In this document: positions 20,946 through 34,090 of the stretch, one piece after another
Layout of the letters: each line of letters opens with the position of its first letter
How positions within the stretch are numbered: the stretch's first letter is position 1
Source: Linanthus parryae
Taxonomy: Eukaryota; Streptophyta; Magnoliopsida; Ericales; Polemoniaceae
Length of the DNA stretch: 64,000 nt
Assembly: GCA_023055425.1 (NCBI GenBank)
Contig: JALGPY010000002.1
Span: forward strand, 135,862,427-135,926,426
Direction: 5' to 3'
Position numbers and translations under genes: made by a program
The notes under the pieces: generated by a model
What the model was told of the DNA's origin: nothing
The model's database searches: none
Seen by the model: only the letters and a program-made list of their open reading frames with translations

Positions 20946-21235
20946 CTACCGTAGATCTACATGCATTAGGAACCCCTTGGCCATTTCACACACAGGCTCT
21001 CGATTTCGCGGGTCCTATACGTCCTGCATCCCACAAAAACCAATTTATTCTAACTGGAACAGAACTCTTTACCAAATGGGTGGAAGCGATCACTCTTAAA
21101 GTCGCAAACGCGCTGTCACTGGTAAAATTTATTCAAGAAAACATTATCTCTCGTTTTCGTATTCCTAATACCATAATATCGGATAATGGAACACCTTTAG
21201 TGAATCGCCAAGTAGTAGCAAAGCTGATAGTGTAA
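20946..21235 (+). pseudogene. Integrase core, N-terminal two-thirds
   Basis: PWPFHTQALDFAGPI carries the first catalytic Asp, LFTKWVEAITLK follows, and IISDNGTPLVNRQ carries the second. The frame is open until the foreign block at 21236 cuts it after VVAKLIV. The third catalytic residue (Glu in GKVEATNK) lies beyond the block, from 23.9 kb. Confidence 0.8.
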
Positions 21236-23970
21236 TACCCAATCATATTTTTATATAAATGATTAATTGACGAATTTTTCAAGGATTTAAATGTTTACTT
21301 TCGAAATATATGGCTAGTGCGGAGGCAGTTGTAATTTTAGATGATATTAATTAGTTAATGTTGGGGTGATAGTTGTAATCGACAAGAACTATAAAGACTA
21401 ATAGGTAAAGAGAAATAAGTAAATAAAAAAAAAACAAATGGGTTTCTTCACATCCTTCAAAATATCCTGCAAAGTTTGTTTCCCAAACCCATTTCTCTTC
21501 CCTGTAAGTAACCTCTCCCCCTTTCCTCTATTTCTTTTCTTTTCTTCTTCTTCTTCCTCCTCACTTCACCCGACGCCAAAAATAGCACAAAAACCACCCT
21601 AACCTCACTCATATCTCCCTATATCTCTGTCCCCCTATCTTCTCTCTGTTCTCTTCAGCGAAGAAGCAGCAGTAGCGATGGCCGCTGCCTTCCCCGACGG
21701 GAAACCCACCGCGAACCACCACAACCACCCATCTGTTTCTACTCAGTTTCTCTCCCTCTCTCGATAACCCTCTCTGCTCAGACCACATATGAAGAAGGAG
21801 AAGCAGCGACAACAGTTGCAATAGCAGAAGAAGATCACTTCGCCGGCGAAGCTCCATGTTTTCCGACGAGAATTCGAGCAACTTAAACCGGGGGTACACA
21901 CCTCCCTTCATCGGTCTCCCCATCTTCCTCAAGGTCCGACCAAGCTTTGAGAAGGCTCAGCCGCACCCACAACTGTCCGGAGAAAGCCCGGCGAAGCTCC
22001 ACCTCCGGCTGCCCCGACGTGTGTTTCGACCCACTCCATTTGTCCACCGTTTCTCGAAATTTTCGGCCTGGGTATGCTCTAAATCTTATCCTAAGTAGTT
22101 ATTTGTAATCAAAATCATGTCCTGTAGCTTGAATTCTCGGTTAAATCGATCAATTTGATAGTTCATGTAAGGGGGTGAAAGTGACTTTTACATAAACTAG
22201 GTGTAAGGGGAAAGCTGTTGTTTTAAAAAAGTTTGAGGTGTTAAAGTGTCTTTTATTAAACATGTCTTGTGAGTAGGATGAGGTACTGACTGTTTTTTAA
22301 TATAACTTAAGGGGAGCTTCTATTTATTTACATAAACGTTACACTTTACATTAAAATAAAAAATGGAGATTTTGGAATAAAAATATTTTCTAAAAATAAT
22401 AGTTTTTGTACTCATCGAATAAATGTGTTCCAGGTATTGAAATAGTGCAGGAGTCATTTTTTAGAAATTAAAATAGATTTTTTTTTATTAAAAACTACGC
22501 AAATAGTGCGTCTAATCACTTTTCAAAACATAAATTTAATAGTATTTTAACAATAGATGCGTTGTTTTATAATATCTTTATTAAGAAGATGCTTTGGAAA
22601 ATTAACAAGCAGGTTTCGGGTTAGTCTAAAATTATAAAGTAGGATTCTTGTTATGACTTATAGCATTGTATTTGGGTTTGTGATGAGTTAGAAGCTCTAA
22701 ATTGTAGGTGACGGTTTCGTAGGCGAGAACTACATCTAAGACGTGCTATTGGATTAAGGTAAGTTAATTGCCTAGCGTTACGTGCATTTCTTTCTTTCTT
22801 GTATCGCGTGCGTTATTTATGAAATACTACCACGTACATGCTTTATTTGAATTATTCACTTGCTTTCGAAAAATTCTACTTTGAAAGTATCGTATGAAAA
22901 ACTGATAATCCAAATCCAAAATATGAATCTTAAAGACCCCGCTAGAAGACCTTCTCTATTCTATTTCGAAATGAAGTACCAATCAAATACGACCACCATA
23001 TTAGACCCTGATTACCTTGTTCACGGGCCACAATTCTCAAAAGTACAGTACCGCCCACATATTGGTCACATACAAACATCTCTCTTAATCTTACACCGAA
23101 TGTTTATGAAAGACTGCCACACCAGCTTTAGTTGGAGCTCCTTATTCAACTTTTCAATCTTGGAAGAAAAATTCGTAATAATGTGAAGTGGAAGCTGTTG
23201 TGTGTGGGTTTGTACCATATCCCTGATACAATACGTTTCGCACATATTGTGATTGTTTAATGTTATATGGTTATGAGGCGCTGTAATGCGAACCTCCTTA
23301 TGATGGTGTTATGGTTATGGCTGTGCTTTTGCACATTATGAGAAAGTGGTTGTCGATTGGATATGGTCACTCACCGTATCAACTAATTAGTAAAATGAAT
23401 TATTGGACACAATATCCAATCAATGAGAAAAGAGAATGCTATCTTCTTGATATATAAAGTGATGAGTTGTGGAAATATTGCAAAGTAATTCTTGTGTAAT
23501 TCTCCAAGATGGTCGACATCATTAGATTGGAAATATGAAATTTGAAATCGTCATGGAGTTTGACAAAGCAAACAATGCTAATGTTATTCCCACATATATA
23601 TGTTATTTATCACTTTAGTAGCGAACTCTATATTACTGTCACATGCTCTCATAACCTGTTTACACGGTATGGGTGTTAGCTTACTTAGCCGTTTGCTGAT
23701 CATTTTCTTCGAATTGAATCGGCTTTTTCCATTTTAAACAGCATGTCATCAATCAAGGGTGGGGAACGTTCCGGACACTGCTGGATTGGAAGCCTTGTTA
23801 TTTGGAACATCACATAGTATTTCGTTTCACTAAATCATGTACTTCTAGTTTTTGAAACGCTATCACTGGTTTATATGGAATTATGTAATAAATTATATTT
23901 TGAATTGTCGATGATTGTACTAGCTGTGAACCGACGATCCTTATTCGTTCCCAATGAGGTTCATCACATC
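21236..23970. repeat. Foreign ~2.7 kb block inside integrase (possible solo LTR)
   Basis: It begins TGTAATACCC immediately after the interrupted integrase codon and ends near 23970, where integrase resumes. CT-rich leader-like sequence and short GC-rich frames (21.6-22.1 kb) resemble the transcribed part of a long gypsy LTR. GATAG before the start and GGTAG near 23967 might be a decayed target duplication. No coding domain was recognised. The last 236 bp (from 23735) is repeated in every array unit. Confidence 0.4.
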
Positions 23971-24613
23971 GGGTAGAGGCATCCCATATAATTTGGGGGT
24001 GTTGCACATAGAGTATGAAATCAGGAAAATTTGCTCGACTCCTACTATCCAAAAGGGAATTGAAAAGTAGAAGCCACAAATAAAATACTCATTAGAATTT
24101 TGAGCAAGACAGCCGCAGATGATCATAAGAAATGGACAGATAATCTTAATGTTGCACTTTGGGCATATTGCACATCACCAAGAACCTCCATAGGATCTTA
24201 TCCTTTCTCACTTTGCAATGGGGTTGAGGTTGTAGTTCCTACCAAAGTTAAATTAATTCAACGCGATTAGCCTTTATTGCGTTCTATGAAAACCAGCGAG
24301 ATCATGATCTAATTTTATTTAAAGAAAAGAGCGAAAAAAAAATGTTTCAAACACTCGATAAAAAGAGAGAATTGCAAGGGCATACAACAAATCCGTTTAG
24401 CATCGAGACTTTGCCATCAGAGATTTAGTCTTGAGAGCCTCTGATAACTGTATGCGCGAAGCCGCTCATCCCAAATTTGCTGCAAATTGAGAAGAACTAT
24501 TTGAATTTAAAGAAGTCTTTGACATCGATTATTGCAATATACTACGGTGTGGAAGAAATGCCACTATACCTAATCATATAAATATGCGATGGCTGAAGAA
24601 ATATTATCCTTGA
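23954..24613 (+). pseudogene. Integrase C-terminal part, unit 1
   Basis: It contains GVLHIEYE, a frameshift at CCTACTATCC (one base shorter than other units), then the region with KVEATNKILIRILSK carrying the third catalytic Glu. A later frame reads RDLVLRASDNC (the GPY/F-type C-terminal region), and pol ends MRWLKKYYP with a stop at 24613. Confidence 0.7.
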
Positions 24614-24774
24614 TGTCTTGCAAGAATGTAATGCAATTTCTCTCCTATCAAATGAGGAATATGATTAATGATAATGACTCTCCCATATGAGGGATCAATT
24701 ATAACCCTGCCTTGTGTTGTTTATTATGTTTTGCCTTATTTTTTTTTGTTTATCATGAGCGTTAATTGGATAGC

Positions 24775-24790
24775 CTATCTGTTTAGATAG
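24775..24790 (+). promoter_or_regulatory. CTATCT-GTTT-AGATAG hairpin in the Tat-D 3' UTR
   Basis: A perfect 6-bp stem with a GTTT loop. It recurs in units 2-5, though some copies have a changed 3' flank (AGATAGAAAC, AGATAGCTAC). It corresponds to the repeated hairpins at 1411-1595 in Tat-A. Confidence 0.5.
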
Positions 24791-25213
24791 CAACAAAATT
24801 GCATTGCTCCAAAAGCCTATACGAACTCTGAAGAGGTGATCGAGAGTGATGAAGAGTTGTTTAAATTCCAATATATGCAATTGATTTTTTTTATCTGTGC
24901 ACATAAGCTGAGACGACAACAATGGTGTACACTTTTAAGCTCCTAGCTACTTATGAGAAGCCTTTTGAGATCACATGACCTTTCAGCTAGCCCTTGCCTC
25001 ACTACTCATCGAGAACGTGTGAATGTGGGTCTTACCATGTCATTCCCAAAACCCCATTAAACCTACGCACGACTCTACACTACCCATGTAATGATGGGTT
25101 ATAGGGGGCTAGGGTTTCGAAGAATTCAAAATTAATACATGAAATACAGGCGTGAAAATATTTTGCACTCAAAACACACTAGGTGTGTGGTTTCACACGC
25201 AAAAGGGGGATAA

Positions 25214-25766
25214 TGTAGATAGTGTATTCTAGATACATTGACTACTATCCATGTGGCAGCCACTGGTGAGATTCATTGGTACTCCATTATCATTATATAC
25301 TTATCATCTTGTTCTCTCTTATCCATATGGGGGCTGTGAGACAGGTTCCCCCTCGCATATAGGCATACGATAATCAAGGGGTCCAAGTGGCTTGGAGGCT
25401 AAAGTAGGACTCGTCGCACGTGAGTAACAGTTACACTCGCGTACGACCCTCGTCAGTTATCTGAGGGACGTGCGAATCACGCGCCTATATATGCAGTCGA
25501 CTGTACATGTGCGAGGCGGTTATATAAGCGTCGTAGAAAGTTTTATAACTTCTTGTAACTGTTGTTCTAAACCAGTATACATAAGAGTACGGTCCTCTGA
25601 TAGAGGTTCAATCTTTTTGCTTATCAACCTACATATTGTCTTTATCTCATACCCTTTCCCACATAATCTCTTACTCCTGATACGTGTTTCGTTGGTTGCT
25701 CTTGTCTATTGCAGGTACACGCTCGGATCCTTCTCCTGATTTCCCTTGCACACAAGTGTTAAATCA
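25214..25766 (+). repeat. Tat-D 3' LTR, unit 1
   Basis: It follows the purine tract AAAAGGGGGATAA and begins TGTAGATAGTG. TATA boxes lie near 25486 (TATATATG) and 25521 (TATATAAG). The end at TTAAATCA is inferred from similarity to the Tat-A LTR and from the 553-bp length shared by all units; no primer site follows it. Confidence 0.65.
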
Positions 25767-26589
25767 GAACTGTGGGAGGTTTTGTTTCACAAGATGTATA
25801 GTGCAGGTAGTTTAGTGTCAATGAATCTACATTCTATGGTTCAATCCTCTATTTTTACAACGGGTCAATCTTTTTTTTTTTCATATAAATGTTCCGATTA
25901 GACAGTTAATATCAGCTTTCACATTTTGACTATGACCCAAAGATGTGTCATCTGTACCCCCGTTTTTTCTTCCTCTAAACTTAGTATAGAGAACGAACTG
26001 TAAAAGTACAAATGAATATGTAAGGAGGACGATGCACCTTAGAGGTGATGACATGAGTTTAAACCTATATTGGCATTTGTTTTTGACGCAATAGCCAAAT
26101 TCAAGAGATATTTCTATAGTACAGTGTGGCTAAAATTATTAAGCATTGCGTTGATGGCTCTTGAACTTTTACAAAAATTGCACTCATTATCAGCAGGCTC
26201 CAGAATCTGAATTGGAGCTTCCTTCAAGCAATTTTTATCTTCAATACTAATGGGTGAACGACTAGAATGCTATAAAATCAACAGAACCCTAAATATGTGG
26301 AATTTTTGTATTCAAACCTATTCATACCAATTTTTCATCATTCTTGAGATGATAAAAATAAATTCAATTTTAAACAGCATATCATCAATCAAGGGTGGGG
26401 AACGTTCCGAACACTGATGGATTGGAAGCCTTGTTATTTGGAACATCACATAGTATTTCGTTTCACTAAATCATGTACTTCTAGCTTTTGAAACGCTATC
26501 ACTGGTTTATATGGAATTATGTAATAAATTATGTTTTGAATTTTCGATGATTGTACTAGCTGTGAATCGACGATCCTTATTCGTTCCCA

Positions 26590-27251
26590 ATGAGGTTCAT
26601 CACATCGGGTAGAGGCATACCATATAATTTAGGGGTGTTGCACATAGAGTATGGCATCAGAAAAATTTGCTCGACTCCTTACTATCCAAAAGGGAATGGA
26701 AAAGTAGAAGCCACAAATAAAATACTCATTAGAATTTTGAGCAAGACAGCCGCAGATGATCATAAGAAATGGGCAGATAATCTTAATGTTGCACTTTGGG
26801 CCTATTGCACATCACCAAGAACCTCCATAGGATCTTATCCTTTCTCACTTTTCTATGGGGTTGAGGTTGTAGTTCCTACCAAAGTTAAATTAATTCAACG
26901 CGATTAGCCTTTATTGCGTTCTATGAAAACCAGCGAGATCATGATCTAATTTTATTTAAAGAAAAGAGCGAACAAGAAAATGTTTCAAACACTCGATACA
27001 AAGAGAGAATTGCAAGGGCATACAACAAATCCGTTTAGCATCGAGACTTTGCCATAAGAGATTTAGTCTTGAGAGCCTCTGATAACTGTATGCGCGAAGC
27101 CGCTCATCCCAAATTTGCTGCAAATTGAGAAGACCTATTTGAATTTAAAGAAGTCTTTGACATCGATTATTGCAATATACTACGGTGTGGAGGAAATGCC
27201 ACTATACCTAATCATATCAATATGCGATGGCTGAAGAAATATTATCCTTGA
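26590..27251 (+). pseudogene. Integrase C-terminal part, unit 2
   Basis: Open for 105 codons (26590-26907), with GVLHIEYGIRKICSTPYYPK, GNGKVEATNK and WAYCTSPRTSIGSYPFSL. A TAG then interrupts it. The remainder, in another frame, reaches WLKKYYP and a stop at 27251. The protein piece is identical to that of unit 3. Confidence 0.75.
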
Positions 27252-27850
27252 TGTATTGCAAGAATGTAATGCAATTTCTCTCCTATCAAATGAGGAATAT
27301 GATTAATGATAATGACTCTCCCATATGAGGGATCAATTATCAACCCGCCTTGTGTTGTTTATTATGTTTTGCCTTATTTTTGTTTGTTTATCATGAGTGT
27401 TAATTGGATAGCCTATCTGTTTAGATAGAAACAAAATTGCATTGCTCCAAAAGCTTATACGAACTCTGAAGAGCGATCGAGAGTGATGAAGAGTTGATTA
27501 AATTCCAATAACTGCAATTGATTTTTTTTATCTCTGCACATAAGCTCAGACGACAACAATGGTGTACAATTTGAAGCTCCTAGCTACTTATGAGAAGCCT
27601 TTTGAGATCACATGACCTTTCAGCTAGCCCTTGCCTCAGTAATCATCGAGAACGTGTGAATGTGGGTTTTACCATGTCATTCCCAAAACCCCATTAAACC
27701 TACGCACGACTCTACACTACCCATGTAATGATGGGTTATAGGGGGCTAGGGTTTCGAAGAATTCAAAATTAATACATGAAATACAGGCGTGAAAATATTT
27801 TGCACTCAAAACACACTAGGTGTGTGGTTTCACACGCAAAAGGGGGATAA

Positions 27851-28403
27851 TGTAGATAGTGTATTCTAGATACATTGACTACTATCCATGTGGCAGCCAC
27901 TGGTGAGATTCATTGGTACTCCATTATCATTATATACTTATCATCTTGTTCTCTCTTATCCATATGGGGGCTGTGAGACAGGTTCCCCCTCGCATATAGG
28001 CATACGATAATCAAGGGGTCCAAGTGGCTTGGAGGCTAAAGTAGGACTCGTCGCACGTGAGTAACAGTTACACTCGCGTACGACCCTCGTCAGTTATCTG
28101 AGGGACGTGCGAATCACGCGCCTATATATGCAGTCGACTGTACATGTGCGAGGCGGTTATATAAGCGTCGTAGAAAGTTTTATAACTTCTTGTAACTGTT
28201 GTTCTAAACCAGTATACATAAGAGTACGGTCCTCTGATAGAGGTTCAATCTTTTTGCTTATCAACCTACATATTGTCTTTATCTCATACCCTTTCCCACA
28301 TAATCTCTTACTCCTGATACGTGTTTCGTTGGTTGCTCTTGTCTATTGCAGGTACACGCTCGGATCCTTCTCCTGATTTCCCTTGCACACAAGTGTTAAA
28401 TCA
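27851..28403 (+). repeat. Tat-D LTR, unit 2
   Basis: Practically identical to the unit 1 LTR, with the same purine tract and both TATA boxes. Confidence 0.65.
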
Positions 28404-29225
28404 GAACTGTGGGAGGTTTTGTTTCACAAGATGTATAGTGCAGGTAGTTTAGTGTCAATGAATCTACATTCTATGGTTCAATCCTCTATTTTTACAACGG
28501 GTCAATCTTTTTTTTTTCATATAAATGTTCCGATTAGACAGTTAATATCAGCTTTCACATTTTGACTATGACCCAAAGATGTGTCATCTGTACCCCCGTT
28601 TTTTCTTCCTCTAAACTTAGTATAGAGAACGAACTGTAAAAGTACAAATGAATATGTAAGGAGGACGATGCACCTTAGAGGTGATGACATGAGTTTAAAC
28701 CTATATTGGCATTTGTTTTTGACGCAATAGCCAAATTCAAGAGATATTTCTATAGTACAGTGTGGCTAAAATTATTAAGCATTGCGTTGATGGCTCTTGA
28801 ACTTTTACAAAAATTGCACTCATTATCAGCAGGCTCCAGAATCTGAATTGGAGCTTCCTTCAAGCAATTTTTATCTTCAATACTAATGGGTGAACGACTA
28901 GAATGCTATAAAATCAACAGAACCCTAAATATGTGGAATTTTTGTATTCAAACCTATTCATACCAATTTTTCATCATTCTTGAGATGATAAAAATAAATT
29001 CAATTTTAAACAGCATATCATCAATCAAGGGTGGGGAACGTTCCGAACACTGATGGATTGGAAGCCTTGTTATTTGGAACATCACATAGTATTTCGTTTC
29101 ACTAAATCATGTACTTCTAGCTTTTGAAACGCTATCACTGGTTTATATGGAATTATGTAATAAATTATGTTTTGAATTTTCGATGATTGTACTAGCTGTG
29201 AATCGACGATCCTTATTCGTTCCCA

Positions 29226-29887
29226 ATGAGGTTCATCACATCGGGTAGAGGCATACCATATAATTTAGGGGTGTTGCACATAGAGTATGGCATCAGAAAA
29301 ATTTGCTCGACTCCTTACTATCCAAAAGGGAATGGAAAAGTAGAAGCCACAAATAAAATACTCATTAGAATTTTGAGCAAGACAGCCGCAGATGATCATA
29401 AGAAATGGGCAGATAATCTTAATGTTGCACTTTGGGCTTATTGCACATCACCAAGAACCTCCATAGGATCTTATCCTTTCTCACTTTTCTATGGGGTTGA
29501 GGTTGTAGTTCCTACCAAAGTTAAATTAATTCAACGCGATTAGCCTTTATTGCGTTCTATGAAAACCAGCGAGATCATGATCTAATTTTATTTAAAGAAA
29601 AGAGCGAACAAGAAAATGTTTCAAACACTCGATACAAAGAGAGAATTGCAAGGGCATACAACAAATCCGTTTAGCATCGAGACTTTGCCATAAGAGATTT
29701 AGTCTTGAGAGCCTCTGATAACTGTATGCGCGAAGCCGCTCATCCCAAATTTGCTGCAAATTGAGAAGACCTATTTGAATTTAAAGAAGTCTTTGACATC
29801 GATTATTGCAATATACTACGGTGTGGAGGAAATGCCACTATACCTAATCATATCAATATGCGATGGCTGAAGAAATATTATCCTTGA
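29226..29887 (+). pseudogene. Integrase C-terminal part, unit 3
   Basis: Same 105-codon frame and same TAG as unit 2; only one silent difference was seen (GCT versus GCC for an alanine). The pol stop is at 29887. Confidence 0.75.
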
Positions 29888-30486
29888 TGTATTGCAAGAA
29901 TGTAATGCAATTTCTCTCCTATCAAATGAGGAATATGATTAATGATAATGACTCTCCCATATGAGGGATCAATTATCAACCCGCCTTGTGTTGTTTATTA
30001 TGTTTTGCCTTATTTTTGTTTGTTTATCATGAGTGTTAATTGGATAGCCTATCTGTTTAGATAGAAACAAAATTGCATTGCTCCAAAAGCTTATACGAAC
30101 TCTGAAGAGCGATCGAGAGTGATGAAGAGTTGATTAAATTCCAATAACTGCAATTGATTTTTTTTATCTCTGCACATAAGCTCAGACGACAACAATGGTG
30201 TACAATTTGAAGCTCCTAGCTACTTATGAGAAGCCTTTTGAGATCACATGACCTTTCAGCTAGCCCTTGCCTCAGTAATCATCGAGAACGTGTGAATGTG
30301 GGTTTTACCATGTCATTCCCAAAACCCCATTAAACCTACGCACGACTCTACACTACCCATGTAATGATGGGTTATAGGGGGCTAGGGTTTCGAAGAATTC
30401 AAAATTAATACATGAAATACAGGCGTGAAAATATTTTGCACTCAAAACACACTAGGTGTGTGGTTTCACACGCAAAAGGGGGATAA

Positions 30487-31039
30487 TGTAGATAGTGTAT
30501 TCTAGATACATTGACTACTATCCATGTGGCAGCCACTGGTGAGATTTATTGGTACTCCATTATCATTATATACTTATCATCTTGTTCTCTCTTATCCATA
30601 TGGGGGCTGTGAGACAGGTTCCCCCTCGCATATAGGCATACGATAATCAAGGGGTCCAAGTGGCTTGGAGGCTAAAGTAGGACTCGTCGCACGTGAGTAA
30701 CAGTTACACTCGCGTACAACCCTCGTCAGTTATCTGAGGGACGTGCGAATCACGCGCCTATATGTGCAGTCGACTGTACATGTGCGAGGCGGTTATATAA
30801 GCGTCGTAGAAAGTTTTATAACTTCTTGTAACTGTTGTTCTAAACCAGTATACATAAGAGTACGGTCCTCTGATAGAGGTTCAATCTTTTTGCTTATCAA
30901 CCTACATATTGTCTTTATCTCATACCCTTTCCCACATAATCTCTTACTCCTGATACGTGTTTCGTTGGTTGCTCTTGTCTATTGCAGGTACACGCTCGGA
31001 TCCTTCTCCTGATTTCCCTTGCACACAAGTGTTAAATCA
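30487..31039 (+). repeat. Tat-D LTR, unit 3
   Basis: It differs from units 1-2 at GAGATTTATTGG and by TATATGTG in place of TATATATG, a variant shared with unit 4. Confidence 0.65.
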
Positions 31040-31859
31040 GAACTGTGGGAGGTTTTGTTTCACAAGATCTATAGTGCAGGTAGTTTAGTGTCAATGAATC
31101 TACATTCTATGGTTCAATCCTCTATTTGAACAACGGGTCAATCTTTTTTTTCATATAAATGTTCCGATTAGGCAGTTAATATCAGCTTTCACATTTTGAC
31201 TATGACCCAAAGATGTGTCATCTGTACCCCCTTTTTTTCTTCCTCTAAACTTAGTATAGAGAACGAACTGTAAAAGTAAAAATGAATATGTAAGGAGGAC
31301 GATGCACCTTAGAGGTGATGACATGAGTTTAAACCTATATTGTCATTTGTTTTTGACGCAATAGCCAAATTCAAGAGATATTTCTATAGTACAGTGTGGC
31401 TAAAATTATTAAGCATTGCTTTGATGGCTCTTGAACTTTTACAAAAATTGCACTCATTATCAGCAGGCTCCAGAATCTGAATTGGAGCTTCCTTCAAGCA
31501 ATTTTTATCTTCAATACTAATGGGTGAACGACTAGAATGCTATAAAATCAACAGAACCCTAAATATGTGGAATTTTTGTATTCAAACCTATTCATACCAA
31601 TTTTTCATCATTCTTGAGATGATAAAAATAAATTCAATTTTAAACAGCATATCATCAATCAAGGGTGGGGAACGTTCCGAACACTGCTGGATTGGAAGCC
31701 TTGTTATTTGGAATATCACATAGTATTTCGTTTCACTAAATCATGTACTTCTAGCTTTTGAAACGCTATCACTGGTTTATATGGAATTATGTAATAAATT
31801 ATGTTTTGAATTTTCGATGATTGTACTAGTTGTGAACCGACGATCCTTATTCGTTCCCA

Positions 31860-32521
31860 ATGAGGTTCATCACATCGGGTAGAGGCATACCATATAATTT
31901 AGGGGTGTTGCACATAGAGTATGGCATCAGGAAAATTTGCTCGACTCCTTACTATCCAAAAGGGAATGGAAAAGTAGAAGCCACAAATAAAATACTCATG
32001 AGAATTTTGAGCAAGACAGCCGCAGATGATCATAAGAAATGGGCAGATAATCTTAATGTTGCACTTTGGGCATATTGCACATCACCAAGAACCTCCATAG
32101 GATCTTATCCTTTCTCACTTTGCTATGGGGTTGAGGTTGTAGTTCCTACCAAAGTTAAATTAATTCAACGCAATTAGCCTTTATTGCGTTCTATGAAAAC
32201 CAGCGAGATCATGATCTAATTTTATTTAAAGAAAAGAGCGAACAAGAAAATGTTTCAAACACTCGATACAAAGAGAGAAATGCAAGGGCATACAACAAAT
32301 CCGTTTAGCATTGAGACTTTGCCATCAGAGATTTAGTCTTGAGAGCCTCTGATAACTGTATGCGCGAAGCCGCTCATCCCAAATTTGATGCAAATTGAGA
32401 AGACCTATTTGAATTTAAAGAAGTCTTTGACATCGATTATTGCAATATACTACGGTGTGGAGGAAATGCCACTATACCTAATCATATCAATATGCGATGG
32501 CTGAAGAAATATTATCCTTGA
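31860..32521 (+). pseudogene. Integrase C-terminal part, unit 4
   Basis: The 105-codon frame is kept with a few substitutions (KILMRILSK, SLCYGVE, ending QRN), showing independent drift from units 2/3. The pol stop is at 32521. Confidence 0.75.
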
Positions 32522-33122
32522 TGTATTGCAAGAATGTAATGCAATTTCTCTCCTATCAAATGAGGAATATGATTAATGATAATGACTCTCCCATATGAGG
32601 GATCAATTATCAACCCGCCTTGTGTTGTTTATTATGTTTTGCCTTATTTTTGTTTGTTTATCATGAGTGTTAATTGAATAGCCTATCTGTTTAGATAGAA
32701 ACAAAATTGCATTGCTCCAAAAGCTTATACAAACTCTGAAGAGCGATCGAGAGTGATGAAGAGTTGATTAAATTCCAATAACTGCAATTGATTTTTTTTT
32801 TATCTCTGCACATAAGCTCAGACGACAACAATGGTGTACAATTTGAAGCTCCTAGCTACTTATGAGAAGCCTTTTGAGATCACATGACCTTTCAGCTAGC
32901 CCTTGCCTCAGTAATCATCGAGAACGTGTGAATGTGGGTTTTACCATGTCATTCCCAAAACCCCATTAAATCTACGCACGACTCTACACTACCCATGTAA
33001 TGATGGGTTATAGGGGGCTAGGGTTTCGAAGAATTCAAAATTAATACATGAAATACAGGCGTGAAAATATTTTGCACTCAAAACACACTAGGTGTGTGGT
33101 TTCACACGCAAAAGGGGGATAA

Positions 33123-33675
33123 TGTAGATAGTGTATTCTAGATACATTGACAACTATCCATGTGGCAGCCACTGGTGAGATTCATTGGTACTCCATTATC
33201 ATTATATACTTATCATCTTGTTCTCTCTTATCCATATGGGGGCTGTGAGACAGGTTCCCCCTCGCATATAGGCATACGATAATCAAGGGGTCCAAGTGGC
33301 TTGGAGGCTAAAGTAGGACTCGTCGCACGTGAGTAACAGTTACACTCGCGTAGGACCCTCGTCAGTTATCTGAGGGACGTGCGAATCACGCGCCTATATG
33401 TGCAGTCGACTGTACATGTGCGAGGCGGTTATATAAGCGTCGTAGAAAGTTTTATAACTTCTTGTAACTGTTGTTCTAAACCAGTATACATAAGAGTACG
33501 GTCCTCTGATAGAGGTTCAATCTTTTTGCTTATCAACCTACATATTGTCTTTATCTCATACCCTTTCCCACATAATCTCTTACTCCTGAAATGTGTTTCG
33601 TTGGTTGCTCTTGTCTATTGCAGGTACACGCTCGGATCCTTCTCCTGATTTCCCTTGCACACAAGTGGTAAATCA
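33123..33675 (+). repeat. Tat-D LTR, unit 4
   Basis: The purine tract is intact. It carries TATATGTG and a few private changes (TGACAACTATCC, CTGAAATGTG). Confidence 0.65.
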
Positions 33676-34090
33676 GAACTGTGGGAGGTTTTGTTTCACA
33701 AAATGTATAGTGCAGGTAGTTTAGTGTCAATGATTCTATATTCTATGGTTCAATCCTCTATTTGAACAACGGGTCAATCTTTTTTTTCATATAAATGTTC
33801 CGATTAGGCAGTTAATATCAGCTTTCACATTTTGACTATGACCCAAAGATGTGTAATTTGTACCCCCTTTTTTTATTCCTCTAAACTTAGTATAGAGAAC
33901 GAACTGTAAAAGTACAAATGAATTAGTAAGGAGGATGATGCACCTTAGAGGTGATGACATGAGTTTAAACCTATAGTGTCATTTGTTTTTGACGCAATAG
34001 CCAAATTCAAGAGAGATTTCTATAGTACAGTGTGGCTAAAATTATTAAGCATTGCGTTGATGGCTCTTGAACTTTTAAAAAAATTGCACT

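Larger units (their letters stand above)
14677..25766 (+). mobile_element. Tat-type Ty3/gypsy element D (interrupted)
   Basis: Degenerate pol can be followed on the plus strand: protease, RT, RNase H, a second RNase H, integrase, 3' UTR, purine tract and 3' LTR. The dual RNase H is a known Tat hallmark. It is split by a solo LTR (16382-18564) and by a ~2.7 kb block (21236 to about 23970). Its 5' part is cut off by Copia copy 2. Its 3' end from 23735 is the first unit of the tandem array. Confidence 0.75.
23735..26370 (+). repeat. Tandem array unit 1
   Basis: 2636 bp starting at TAAACAGCATGTCATC. Content: 236 bp tail of the foreign block, integrase C-terminus, 3' UTR with hairpin, purine tract, LTR and about 600 bp of flank. 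The left border (CCATTTTAAACAG) and the unit-to-unit borders (CAATTTTAAACAG) share ATTTTAAA. Unit 1 differs most from the others in its first half. Confidence 0.85.
26371..29006 (+). repeat. Tandem array unit 2
   Basis: 2636 bp. Its first half is nearly identical to unit 3 (shared ACACTGATGG, GCATCAGAAAAAT, GCCATAAGAG). Its second half is nearly identical to unit 1 (shared CTATTTTTACAACGGG, TACCCCCG). Confidence 0.9.
29007..31640 (+). repeat. Tandem array unit 3
   Basis: 2634 bp. The first half equals unit 2. From the LTR onward it carries unit-4-type variants (CCTATATGTGCAG, CTATTTGAACAACGGG). Confidence 0.9.

Noticed and set aside
21609..22098. Short GC-rich ORFs on both strands (107 and 80 aa)
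   Set aside because: Low complexity (Leu/Ser or Pro/Arg) from CT-rich sequence in the foreign block; no conserved domain.
25470..25739. 89-aa ORF MRITRLYMQST repeated in units 1-4 (and a variant in unit 5)
   Set aside because: It overlies the LTR TATA boxes and repeats only because the units are copies. Composition and lack of motifs argue against coding.
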